Shown here: piece after piece, positions 1 through 6,680 of the stretch
Position numbering within the stretch: the first letter of the stretch is position 1
How the letters are laid out: the number at the start of each line of letters is the position of its first letter
Source of the DNA: Helicobacteraceae bacterium
GTDB lineage: Bacteria; Campylobacterota; Campylobacteria; Campylobacterales; Sulfurimonadaceae
Length of the DNA stretch: 8,643 bases
NCBI GenBank assembly: GCA_015488855.1
Contig: WFMY01000261.1
Location: 1 to 8,643 of the forward strand
Reading direction: 5' to 3'
Position numbers and translations under genes: made by a program
Notes under the pieces: generated by a model
What the model saw: only the letters and a program-made list of their open reading frames with translations
What the model was told of the DNA's origin: nothing
Databases searched by the model: none

Positions 1-384
1 CCCTATAGCTGCACTTGGACCAAAGTTTTCGGTACCAGTCATTGGGTGCGCTGCTACAAAGTTTTCTCTTATATGTTTTGGGATTGAGTTTACAATCTTT
101 GCTTTTGTACCGCCTAAATCTATAATAGTAGTCTCTTTTGCTATATCAGTAAGTGTTGAGATCACTTCAATAATTCCATCAACAGGGATAGCTAGGAAGA
201 TTACATCACTCTTTTTTAACTCTTGATGCTTTATTATTGTATCAACTAAACCAAGTTTTAGCGCCTGCTTTTGATGCTCTTTGCTGTGGTCAAAACCAAC
301 TATTTGTTCTATAAAATCAAGTTTTTTGAGACTTAGAGCTAATGAACCACCCATCAGCCCTAGTCCTATTATTGCTACATTCAT
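1..384 (-). CDS. tyrA: Prephenate dehydrogenase TyrA, N-terminal 128 residues (cut by window edge)
   Basis: TyrA oxidatively decarboxylates prephenate to 4-hydroxyphenylpyruvate in cytosolic tyrosine synthesis. I translated the minus strand from an ATG at 384. It opens with a Rossmann dinucleotide-binding motif, GLGLMGGS (residues 7-14), and an acidic residue (D32) follows the second strand (IVGFD), which usually means NAD rather than NADP preference. Near the edge AAHPMTGTE (about 111-119) matches the conserved HPM(A/T)G active-site motif of the family. An in-frame TAA lies four codons before the ATG, so the protein cannot start earlier. The Shine-Dalgarno is poor: an AGG 12 nt upstream. The gene is divergent from bamA across 99 bp, an arrangement I recall from Campylobacter (Cj0129c/Cj0130). 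The C-terminal helical domain lies outside the window, so a fused ACT or mutase domain cannot be judged. Confidence 0.93.
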   Translation of the reverse strand, partial: MNVAIIGLGLMGGSLALSLKKLDFIEQIVGFDHSKEHQKQALKLGLVDTIIKHQELKKSDVIFLAIPVDGIIEVISTLTDIAKETTIIDLGGTKAKIVNSIPKHIRENFVAAHPMTGTENFGPSAAIG

Positions 385-483
385 ATAAAAAATTTACCTA
401 TATAATTAAATTATTGAAAGTTTACCAAAAATTAACCTCCTATTAGGTAAAATCTCTCTTTATTTTATAAATAATGGATTGTA
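385..483. promoter_or_regulatory. Divergent tyrA/bamA promoter region
   Basis: This 99-bp AT-rich spacer must carry the promoters of both flanking genes. On the plus strand a TATAAT at 401-406 is a candidate -10 for bamA, giving a leader of about 70 nt. On the minus strand TATAAA at 469-464 is a candidate -10 for tyrA. Neither has a good -35, which is common for the housekeeping sigma factor in Campylobacterota. A perfect AGGAGG on the minus strand (441-436) lies too far from the tyrA start to serve it. It sits 7 nt before a TTG that opens only five codons (428-411). The -10 assignments are from pattern alone. Confidence 0.35.
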
Positions 484-2715
484 ATGAGATTACTTTTAGC
501 TATCGTGCTAATTTTTTTAACAACAAATATATTTGCAAGAATAATAAATAAGATTGAGTATAAAGGTGTCGTTCATATCTCTAAGTCAGTAGCATTAAGA
601 ATGTTAAAATTTGATACAGGTGCTGATGTTAGTGATGAAGATATTGATAAAGCAATTAAAAAGTATTTTAAACAAGGCTACTTTAAGGATATAAAAGCTG
701 ATGTAACTGATGATGTACTTACTTTTATTTTTGTAGAAAAAGCACTTATCTCTAAGATAGAAGTAGAAGGTTATAAAGATAGCGATAAAGAGTTTAAAGA
801 TAATGTTATCCGTATCAAACGGGGTACACTTTATGATGAAAAAAAACTTGAAGCTGCAAAAAAAAGAATTATAGAAGCGATCTCTCAAGATGGAAAAATA
901 GACTCTGTAGTAGAGATAAAAAAAAAGTATCTTGATAACGGTAGTATAAAAATTATTTTTGCTATCAATGAAGGGGAAAAAATCATCATTACAAAACTAG
1001 ACTATAGTGGTGTAAAAGGTTTGAACCCCTCAGATTTTAATACTGTTATAGCAAATAAAGAAGCCCAGTGGATGGGTTGGTTCTTTGGTCGTAATAATGG
1101 AAAATTGAATTTACAAGGTATCTCTTACGACCATCTTCGTATCCGTGATTATTATATGCAGTATGGGTATTTGGATGCAAAAGTAAACTCTCCTTTTGTT
1201 AAAGTAGATTTTAATGACTACACCGCCTCTATTAGTTACCAAATAAAAGAGGGTGAACCTTATACTGTTAATAAAATTACCCTTTACCAAACAAAAGAAG
1301 TGATAAGCCAAGCAAAGATAAGGGAGGTTATCACACTTGTAAAAAACAAACCTTTCAACATCAAAACCTTTCGTGAAGACTCACAAAGGATTAAAACACT
1401 TATTGCAGATTTGAGTTATGCTTTTGTTCAGGTTGTTCCTGATCTTAAAAAAAATGAAAAAGATAAAACAGTTGAAGTTGTTTACAGAATCATGCCAGGC
1501 AATAAAGTAAAAATCAGAAATGTACTTATCTCGGGAAATACAAGAACACTCGATAGAATTATCCGTCGTGAACTTTATCTTGGACCGGGAGATATGTACT
1601 CCCTCTCAGATTTGACAGATTCGCGAAACGCGCTTGGACGCTTAGGTTTTTTCACTGGTCAAACCATAGAAGAAAAACGCATAAATAACGAAACAATGGA
1701 CCTTGTAGTGAAAGTTAAAGAAGCCCCTACTGGAAATGTACAGGTTGGTGGTGGTTACGGCTCTTATGGAGGTTTACTTTTAAGTGTTGCAGTCAACGAT
1801 AGAAATGTTTGGGGTTCAGGGATCAATGTAGGTATCAAAGCACAAAAGTCTCAAAAAACAAAGAACTACTCTTTCAATATTTCAAACAATCGTTTAAATG
1901 ATAGTGATTTTAGTGGTAACTTTTCTGTCCATCACTCTTCTTATGTCTATAATTATTATACTGTTAAGAGCGAAGGTATAAGTATTGGTTCTGGACATAG
2001 ATTTTCCAGACATATATCTGGATATTTAGGCTATGGTTATTCTAGAAATGCTTATGATTTAAAACCTGGTTTTCAATATAATGGTAGTGGTTTCTTTTTT
2101 CAATCCTATGCTAAAAGTTCGGTAACAATGAGTACTAAGTTTGATAATACTGATGATTTTTATCTCCCTCGAAAAGGTTTTGCAATTTCTCAAAGTTTTC
2201 AGAAGTCAGGACTTGGTGCAAATGCTAATTTTTTCAAATCAAGAACAAAATTTGGTGCTTATAAAGGTTTGGAAGAGTTCCTTAATTTTGATGCAATCAT
2301 AAGGTACAAAGCAAGATATAATTTTGCAGCTGATACAGGTTATCTGCCTGTTGCTGAGAGATTTTATATGGGTGGATTGGGTTCTGTCCGTGGTTATCAG
2401 TCATATTCTTTGTCGCCCTCTATTGCGCAAACTAATGGAACTAAAAGACGCGTAGGTGGTAAACAGACTTTTTCAAACTCGATAGAACTTTCTATGCCTC
2501 TTGTTCCTAAAGCTAGGATGCGTATTGTTACCTTTTTAGATTGGGGCTTTATAGGTGATGATGTGTTAACTGAGATATCTCGTGGTGGTTATGGTGCAGG
2601 GATAGAATGGTTCTCTCCTGTAGGTCCTATTCAACTTATGTTTGCAAAACCTTTAAATGCCCAACCGGGTGATAGAACTGCACACTTTGCATTTACTATG
2701 GGGCAAAGATTTTAA
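484..2715 (+). CDS. bamA: Outer-membrane protein assembly factor BamA (Omp85/D15)
   Basis: BamA is the essential central subunit of the BAM complex and folds beta-barrel proteins into the outer membrane. The 743-residue product starts with a signal peptide (about 1-18, cleavage likely after NIFA). Five POTRA domains follow, at roughly 19-86, 87-168, 169-262, 263-343 and 344-413; the fifth has the typical GNTRT and LGRLGFF elements. The Omp85/D15 barrel runs from about 414 to the end. It contains the conserved L6-loop motif VRGY (635-638, with R636) and ends in an aromatic beta-signal (HFAFTMGQRF, terminal F743). The length is usual for proteobacterial BamA. The start is an ATG with a weak GGA eight bases upstream. 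Long A runs (839-846, 858-865, 918-926) fall in the POTRA2 coding part without breaking the frame. Its stop codon overlaps that of the convergent ppx/gppA gene. Confidence 0.96.
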   Translation: MRLLLAIVLIFLTTNIFARIINKIEYKGVVHISKSVALRMLKFDTGADVSDEDIDKAIKKYFKQGYFKDIKADVTDDVLTFIFVEKALISKIEVEGYKDSDKEFKDNVIRIKRGTLYDEKKLEAAKKRIIEAISQDGKIDSVVEIKKKYLDNGSIKIIFAINEGEKIIITKLDYSGVKGLNPSDFNTVIANKEAQWMGWFFGRNNGKLNLQGISYDHLRIRDYYMQYGYLDAKVNSPFVKVDFNDYTASISYQIKEGEPYTVNKITLYQTKEVISQAKIREVITLVKNKPFNIKTFREDSQRIKTLIADLSYAFVQVVPDLKKNEKDKTVEVVYRIMPGNKVKIRNVLISGNTRTLDRIIRRELYLGPGDMYSLSDLTDSRNALGRLGFFTGQTIEEKRINNETMDLVVKVKEAPTGNVQVGGGYGSYGGLLLSVAVNDRNVWGSGINVGIKAQKSQKTKNYSFNISNNRLNDSDFSGNFSVHHSSYVYNYYTVKSEGISIGSGHRFSRHISGYLGYGYSRNAYDLKPGFQYNGSGFFFQSYAKSSVTMSTKFDNTDDFYLPRKGFAISQSFQKSGLGANANFFKSRTKFGAYKGLEEFLNFDAIIRYKARYNFAADTGYLPVAERFYMGGLGSVRGYQSYSLSPSIAQTNGTKRRVGGKQTFSNSIELSMPLVPKARMRIVTFLDWGFIGDDVLTEISRGGYGAGIEWFSPVGPIQLMFAKPLNAQPGDRTAHFAFTMGQRF

Positions 2716-2731
2716 ACTTGTAGGAGTTTAA
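2712..2731. terminator. Small hairpin over the shared stop codons of bamA and ppx/gppA
   Basis: A perfect 7-bp inverted repeat, TTAAACT (2712-2718) and AGTTTAA (2725-2731), encloses a 6-base loop. It contains both stop codons of the convergent genes. Because an inverted repeat reads the same on both strands, it could act as a weak bidirectional terminator or stall site. It is AT-rich and neither side carries a clean T run, so strong intrinsic termination is doubtful. Confidence 0.3.
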
Positions 2732-4181
2732 CCCAAAGATTTTTAAGTGGTTCAAGAGTCTTAATTGCTTCTTGGGTAAGGTAAAGCTTATCCTTGGTTG
2801 TCACATGTATGGTGTTGTCTTTGAGTGTAAGTGTAAAGTCGATATTTCTAGGTCGATGACTGAGCAGTGCTATGCTCAATGAGAGTATATAACTCAGAGC
2901 ATCGAGCGTCTCTCTTTTAGGTAATAAAATTGCATATTTATCCACATGCATCTGTGAGGGTAACTTTCTTTTAGCATATCGTACAAGAGTAGAGATTAGA
3001 ACAATCTGCTTTTGAGTAAAACCATACTCTAGGCTGCTTTGAAGTAGGTAATAGCTGTGTTTGTTAAGAGAAAATTGATGAATACTTGACCCTGCAGGAT
3101 AGAGTAATGCACCTGTCGATAATGATGCTCTATGCTCTGTAGCAAGGTGTAATTTGTCTTGGAGTAAATCAAAAAGTATTTTTGATAGTTTTGAAAGATT
3201 GTTTGAATAGTTTTTATCATCAACATAGAGATCTAATATGTTACGCACAGAGGGATTATAGTTGGCTGGAAGCTTGTCCTTGGCATGTCTAAGTAGATCT
3301 GAGAGATAGAGTCCTTCTTTTACCCCAACACCACTTGTGATTATCTCAGAGATAGAGAGTTTTTTTATCACTCTTTGAAGAATGATTGATCCTGTTTTAA
3401 TGACATCAAGTCTATTTTCTTTGATGCCCAATTTAAGAAGTTCTTTCTCATCGGCAACCAATATTTTATCTATAAAATTTTTGTATCTTTTTGCGTCACT
3501 CTCAAAAGCATGAAGTTTAATGAGGGGAAAATCCACCTCTTGCATAATAGCTGTAGAGAGGGCTCTCATCGTTCCACCTATACCCACTAACTTATTACTT
3601 GTTATTGTATTGAGTTTTTGAAGTTTTTCATCTATATATTTTATAGCTTCCTTTTCATTAGCATTATCAAAAAAAAGTTCTTTAAGTCTTAGTGTTCCCA
3701 AATTTAGTGAGATAGTTTCTTCAATATTCTTTTGATTGATAAAAGCAAACTCTGTAGAGCCTCCACCAATATCAATGGTGAGTGCATTCTCTTGAGTCGG
3801 CAATAAATTTGCACAGGCTATACCCCCAAGGTATGCTTCCTTTTGACCATCTATTATCTTTATCTTAAGACCAAGCTTATCACTTACTTTTTTAAGAAAC
3901 TCTTTTTTATTGGGTGCATCTCTAAGTGCGGATGTAGCTACGCATAAAGTTTTTTTTGCTTTAAGCGAAGCAATAACTTTCATATAGTCACTGAGTGCAT
4001 CAAAAGTCCTTTGCATGGGAATCTTTTGAAGATTTTCGTCATTTTTATAGGCATCTTGGCTAAGACGCACTTTAGATTTGGATTCGTAAATGAGATTAAA
4101 AGCAAAGCGGGAAGTTTTTTCATAGATAACCATGCTCACTGAGTTTGAACCGATATCTATGATAGCTGTTCGCTTGGACAA
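2712..4181 (-). CDS. ppx: Ppx/GppA-family phosphatase (exopolyphosphatase / guanosine pentaphosphatase)
   Basis: Cytosolic ASKHA-fold enzymes of this family remove terminal phosphate from polyphosphate or convert pppGpp to ppGpp; sequence alone does not separate the two activities. The 489-residue product has phosphate-1 motif DIGSNS (9-14), the VATSALRDAPN segment (81-91), the candidate catalytic glutamate E115 in GQKEA, phosphate-2 motif DIGGGSTE (137-144), GIGGT (200-204) and SGVGVKEG (283-290). The C-terminal half (about 310-489) resembles the HD-like domain of long PPX proteins, with KHSYYLL (374-380). However, the HD or HE pair expected in this region appears as YP (361-362), so metal binding there is probably lost. 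The start is TTG at 4181, three bases after the ferredoxin stop and without a clear Shine-Dalgarno. The next in-frame ATG (M17) would remove phosphate-1, so TTG is favoured. Translation is probably coupled to the ferredoxin gene. Confidence 0.92.
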   Translation of the reverse strand: MSKRTAIIDIGSNSVSMVIYEKTSRFAFNLIYESKSKVRLSQDAYKNDENLQKIPMQRTFDALSDYMKVIASLKAKKTLCVATSALRDAPNKKEFLKKVSDKLGLKIKIIDGQKEAYLGGIACANLLPTQENALTIDIGGGSTEFAFINQKNIEETISLNLGTLRLKELFFDNANEKEAIKYIDEKLQKLNTITSNKLVGIGGTMRALSTAIMQEVDFPLIKLHAFESDAKRYKNFIDKILVADEKELLKLGIKENRLDVIKTGSIILQRVIKKLSISEIITSGVGVKEGLYLSDLLRHAKDKLPANYNPSVRNILDLYVDDKNYSNNLSKLSKILFDLLQDKLHLATEHRASLSTGALLYPAGSSIHQFSLNKHSYYLLQSSLEYGFTQKQIVLISTLVRYAKRKLPSQMHVDKYAILLPKRETLDALSYILSLSIALLSHRPRNIDFTLTLKDNTIHVTTKDKLYLTQEAIKTLEPLKNLWVKLLQV

Positions 4182-4184
4182 GTT

Positions 4185-4439
4185 TTATTCTACTTCTGCT
4201 AAAATCGTTTTATACTTAAATTGAAGCTCTGTAATTGATTCTACATTGTCTTTATCAAGGACTATACAATCAATGGGACAAACAGAGATACATGCTGGTT
4301 CATCATATACTGTTACACATTCTATGCATCTATCAGGGTCTATATAGTATATAGGGTCACCTTCTTCTATAGCTGCAGTAGGACATTCTTCCCTACAAGC
4401 ATCACAAGCGATACATTCATCATTTATTAAAAGTGCCAT
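4185..4439 (-). CDS. fdx: 2[4Fe-4S] ferredoxin (Alvin-type)
   Basis: This is a small soluble electron carrier of 84 residues. The first cluster motif is C9-x2-C12-x2-C15-x3-C19-P. The second is C38-x2-C41-x8-C50-x3-C54-P. The eight-residue insertion in the second motif and the C-terminal tail after it are marks of the Allochromatium vinosum-type (YfhL/Alvin) ferredoxins, which tend to have very low potential. An additional cysteine, C58, follows the second motif. The ATG has a good Shine-Dalgarno, AAGG six bases upstream. The gene is first in a pair with ppx/gppA, 3 nt downstream. I recall the same pairing in Helicobacter pylori (fdxA HP0277 and HP0278) and Campylobacter (fdxB). The redox partner is not evident from the neighbourhood. 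Confidence 0.93.
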   Translation of the reverse strand: MALLINDECIACDACREECPTAAIEEGDPIYYIDPDRCIECVTVYDEPACISVCPIDCIVLDKDNVESITELQFKYKTILAEVE

Positions 4440-4477
4440 TGGTTAACCTTATATTTTCTAAAATATTGTTTAAAATT

Positions 4478-4486
4478 TTTATAGCA
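4478..4486 (-). promoter_or_regulatory. Candidate extended -10 promoter for ferredoxin-ppx
   Basis: The minus strand reads TGCTATAAA from 4486 to 4478, an extended -10 very like the TGCTATAAT before cosR. Transcription would begin near 4471, about 32 nt before the ferredoxin ATG. A second TATAAA is at 4494-4489. No -35 is recognisable. It lies in the 86-bp gap after the kinase gene, which shows no GC-rich terminator, so read-through from the kinase is also possible. Confidence 0.4.
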
Positions 4487-4525
4487 GATTTATACCCAAA
4501 TAATGCTTTATTTTTTTTTAAATTA

Positions 4526-5821
4526 TCATTTTCTTGGCAATACGCAAGATAATTTAGAATTGATTTGTAATGATGCAACTGTTCCGCTTATTCCATCCTG
4601 TCTATTTTTAATACTTATCTTTGCTCCAAGAGCATCTGCACCATTTTTCGCTAAAAAAAGGCCAAGTCCTACGCCGCTTTTATTGCCTTGTCTATTAAAT
4701 GGAGCAAAGAGATCAGCTGTTTCATCTATTCCGCAACCCTCATCAATCACTTGGATGAGTAAACCTACATCATCTTGGTAACTTTCTATATAGACATTCT
4801 GATCTTTTGGGGTAAATTTAAGAGCATTTTGTAAAAAGTTTTGAATGATTTGATTGAGTAGATCTACTTGAAGTGTAGCCATAAAAGCTTTTGGTTGAAA
4901 ATCTATATGAAGTTCTTTACCCTCATGGGTTGCAAGTAGTGTAAAGTCATCTGCTTTTTGATTTAAAAATGCTATCACATCTATCTCTTCTGGTTTATGG
5001 AGTTGTGCGCCCTCTTGTCTGCCAATATTTAAGATATTTGAGACAACCACATTCATCTCATCTACAGTACGGTTTGTTACTTCCAGTGCTTCTATGTAGG
5101 TCTCAGCCTCTCTCTTTTTTATGAGGGTAACTTGGTTTTTTAGTTTGATGACTGCAAGGGGAGTTTTAAGCTCATGTGCCGTCCCTATAAAAAGTTCTTT
5201 TTGGTATTTCACATAGTTTTGGATACGAGCAATAAGGTGATTAATAGTCTCTCCTAAAGACTCAAACTCCTGAGGAAGTTCTTCTATAATTACTGGTTTG
5301 ATAAGGTGTTCATTCATATTTGAGAGTTTTCTTGTAAGAGTATTGATAGGGATTACCAACATCTTAGAAAGGGTAATTGCATAGATGATGACTAAACCAA
5401 AACCTACTATATTTATCATGATGATATAGCGGAGGATTTTACTTAAAAGTTTTTTTGTTGGTGTTATCTCTTTTGAAACTTTAAGATAACTCAGGTTATC
5501 TAAATTAAATGGATAGATAAGTGTTAAAAATGTATGCTCATTTATTGTGCCTTCATACAGATCTACACCCGTTCGTTCATGTTGTAGATAGATTACTTCG
5601 ACACTTAGATTGAGGTATGCACTTGAGTCTTCAACAAAAAGTTCAGTAATAGATTTATTATTAGCAATATTTTTTGCATACACCATTAACTCCTCTCTTT
5701 TCTCATCATAGATTGATTTTTCAACATAAAAGTATAAAAAGGAGGAAAAGATAAAGATAAGTATCGCAGATGCTATGATGAGTTGGACTATAAAATTTCT
5801 TCTGATTGAGTTAGAAAACAT
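4526..5821 (-). CDS. Membrane sensor histidine kinase, likely partner of the CosR-type regulator
   Basis: This is a 431-residue HisKA/HATPase_c kinase that should autophosphorylate and pass phosphate to the regulator encoded just upstream. Order of parts: TM1 about 10-33; periplasmic sensor about 34-130, with no cysteine and no family I recognise; TM2 about 131-152; HAMP about 153-205; H-box HELKTPLAVI with H216; N-box with N332 (QNALKF); G1 box DEGCGID (360-366); F-box FAPFNR; G2 box GVGLGL (383-388). All catalytic motifs are intact, so it should be active. It follows the regulator gene on the same strand after 108 bp that hold a strong hairpin, so its expression may be lower or separately driven. 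The Shine-Dalgarno is weak (AAGG, 11 nt from ATG). Pairing with the regulator is inferred from adjacency. The signal is unknown. Confidence 0.93.
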   Translation of the reverse strand: MFSNSIRRNFIVQLIIASAILIFIFSSFLYFYVEKSIYDEKREELMVYAKNIANNKSITELFVEDSSAYLNLSVEVIYLQHERTGVDLYEGTINEHTFLTLIYPFNLDNLSYLKVSKEITPTKKLLSKILRYIIMINIVGFGLVIIYAITLSKMLVIPINTLTRKLSNMNEHLIKPVIIEELPQEFESLGETINHLIARIQNYVKYQKELFIGTAHELKTPLAVIKLKNQVTLIKKREAETYIEALEVTNRTVDEMNVVVSNILNIGRQEGAQLHKPEEIDVIAFLNQKADDFTLLATHEGKELHIDFQPKAFMATLQVDLLNQIIQNFLQNALKFTPKDQNVYIESYQDDVGLLIQVIDEGCGIDETADLFAPFNRQGNKSGVGLGLFLAKNGADALGAKISIKNRQDGISGTVASLQINSKLSCVLPRK

Positions 5822-5848
5822 AAATAAAATTGCCTTTTATAAGATTTT

Positions 5849-5856
5849 ATTGTATA
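5849..5856 (-). promoter_or_regulatory. Weak candidate -10 for the histidine kinase gene
   Basis: On the minus strand TATACAAT (5856-5849) lies about 28 nt before the kinase ATG and past the hairpin. It could give the kinase its own transcript. There is no recognisable -35 and the surroundings are AT-rich, so this is a tentative pattern call. Confidence 0.25.
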
Positions 5857-5887
5857 TTTGAAGTGTAAGGAGTTGATGGGTGAAACA

Positions 5888-5915
5888 GAGTCAAAGAATG
5901 ACTACTCTTTGACTC
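5888..5915 (-). terminator. Perfect 10-bp hairpin between cosR and the kinase gene (attenuator or processing site)
   Basis: Arms GAGTCAAAGA (5888-5897) and TCTTTGACTC (5906-5915) are exact reverse complements around an 8-base loop. In the direction of transcription the stem begins 14 nt after the cosR stop and is followed by TGTTTC, a short imperfect T run. That fits a leaky intrinsic terminator or an mRNA-stabilising structure. Either would give more regulator than kinase from one transcript. Confidence 0.6.
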
Positions 5916-5929
5916 CTAATGATGAGAGA

Positions 5930-6601
5930 TTAAATCTCTTTTGGAAAGCAAAAACGGTAACCACGACGACGAACTGTCTCAATAGTAGTAATACCCAATG
6001 GTTTATCCATTTTTTGTCGAATCTGGTTGATAGCTACTTCGATAACATTTGGAGTAACGAGTTCTGGTTCTTCCCAGATAGCATCAAGAAGTTGCTCTTT
6101 GGAGACAATTTGATCACGGTGACGAGCTAGGTGAGTCAATACTTCAAAAGGTTTCCCCTTAAGTTCAATATCTTGCTCCTTATATGTGATCTTTTCCTCT
6201 TCAGGGTTGATGGTTAAATCTTCGATTTCGATGATGTTGCTTCCACCAAATCTCAAACGAGCCTCAAGACGAGCAGCTAAAACATCAAAGTCAAATGGTT
6301 TACGGATGTAATCATCTGCACCAGCCTTAAGTGCTTCTATCTCACTCTCATTATCATCTCTCGCTGAGAGAACCACTACTACTGTTTTTGGAGTATTAGT
6401 TTTTATATCCCCAATGATATCAACTGAGTTTCCATCTGGAAGCATCCAGTCCATTAATACTAAGTCATAGTTACGAATATCAAGATAGTATTCACCATCT
6501 TTTAGAGTCTCTGTAACATCGCTTTGGTAACCAAACTCTTTGAGTCCCTCGGCAAGCATTTTGTTTAAAGTAACTTCGTCTTCAATAATTAATATACGCA
6601 T
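5930..6601 (-). CDS. cosR: OmpR/PhoB-family response regulator, CosR/HsrA (HP1043) type
   Basis: This is a 223-residue DNA-binding response regulator. The receiver domain (about 1-115) has a complete phosphorylation pocket: acidic pair E7 and D8, phosphoacceptor D51 (LVLMDWMLPDG), S79 (VVLSAR), Y98 and K101 (KPF). The winged-helix domain (about 122-221) includes GKPFEVLTHLARHRDQIVSK, the recognition region VTPNVIEVAINQIRQKMD and the ending ETVRRRGYRFCFPK, a signature I recognise from C. jejuni CosR and H. pylori HP1043. Those proteins are essential regulators of redox and energy genes, described as atypical orphans that act without ordinary phosphorylation. This copy looks competent for phosphorylation and has a kinase gene downstream. 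The ATG follows AGGAAAG at moderate spacing, and a near-consensus promoter lies 36 nt upstream. Orthology is judged from remembered sequences, not from an alignment. Confidence 0.93.
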   Translation of the reverse strand: MRILIIEDEVTLNKMLAEGLKEFGYQSDVTETLKDGEYYLDIRNYDLVLMDWMLPDGNSVDIIGDIKTNTPKTVVVVLSARDDNESEIEALKAGADDYIRKPFDFDVLAARLEARLRFGGSNIIEIEDLTINPEEEKITYKEQDIELKGKPFEVLTHLARHRDQIVSKEQLLDAIWEEPELVTPNVIEVAINQIRQKMDKPLGITTIETVRRRGYRFCFPKEI

Positions 6602-6636
6602 ACTATGTCTTTCCTATAAGTGATAATTTTGGCGGA

Positions 6637-6665
6637 ATTATAGCATAATTTTAGGTTTATTTAAA
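6637..6665 (-). promoter_or_regulatory. Near-consensus sigma-70 promoter of cosR
   Basis: On the minus strand TTTAAA (6665-6660) is separated by exactly 17 nt from TATAAT (6642-6637), which is extended by an upstream TG (TGCTATAAT). Transcription would start near 6630, giving a leader of about 29 nt with an AGGA Shine-Dalgarno. This is the best promoter-like sequence in the window and suggests cosR is transcribed independently of plsY-folB. Confidence 0.65.
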
Positions 6666-6680
6666 GTTCTTTTCAATTAT

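Noticed and set aside
604..888. Minus-strand open frame inside bamA
   Set aside because: Low-complexity Phe/Ile/Tyr-rich translation, antisense to a clear BamA frame; a shadow.
1111..1311. Second minus-strand open frame inside bamA
   Set aside because: No recognisable domain; antisense to conserved POTRA coding sequence.
3029..3226. Minus-strand 65-codon frame within ppx/gppA
   Set aside because: Alternative frame of the real gene, without motif or start signals.
4511..4519. T9 run after the kinase stop as a phase-variable tract or terminator
   Set aside because: It is non-coding. In the direction of transcription it is an A run, not a T run, and no hairpin precedes it.
4503..4781. Plus-strand open frame over the end of the kinase gene
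   Set aside because: Antisense to the kinase ATP-binding domain with intact G1 and G2 boxes; composition typical of a shadow.
5858..6130. Plus-strand frame with an AAGGAG near its start in the cosR-kinase gap
   Set aside because: AAGGAG is only 3 nt from the nearby ATG, too close, and most of the frame is antisense to the regulator's DNA-binding domain.
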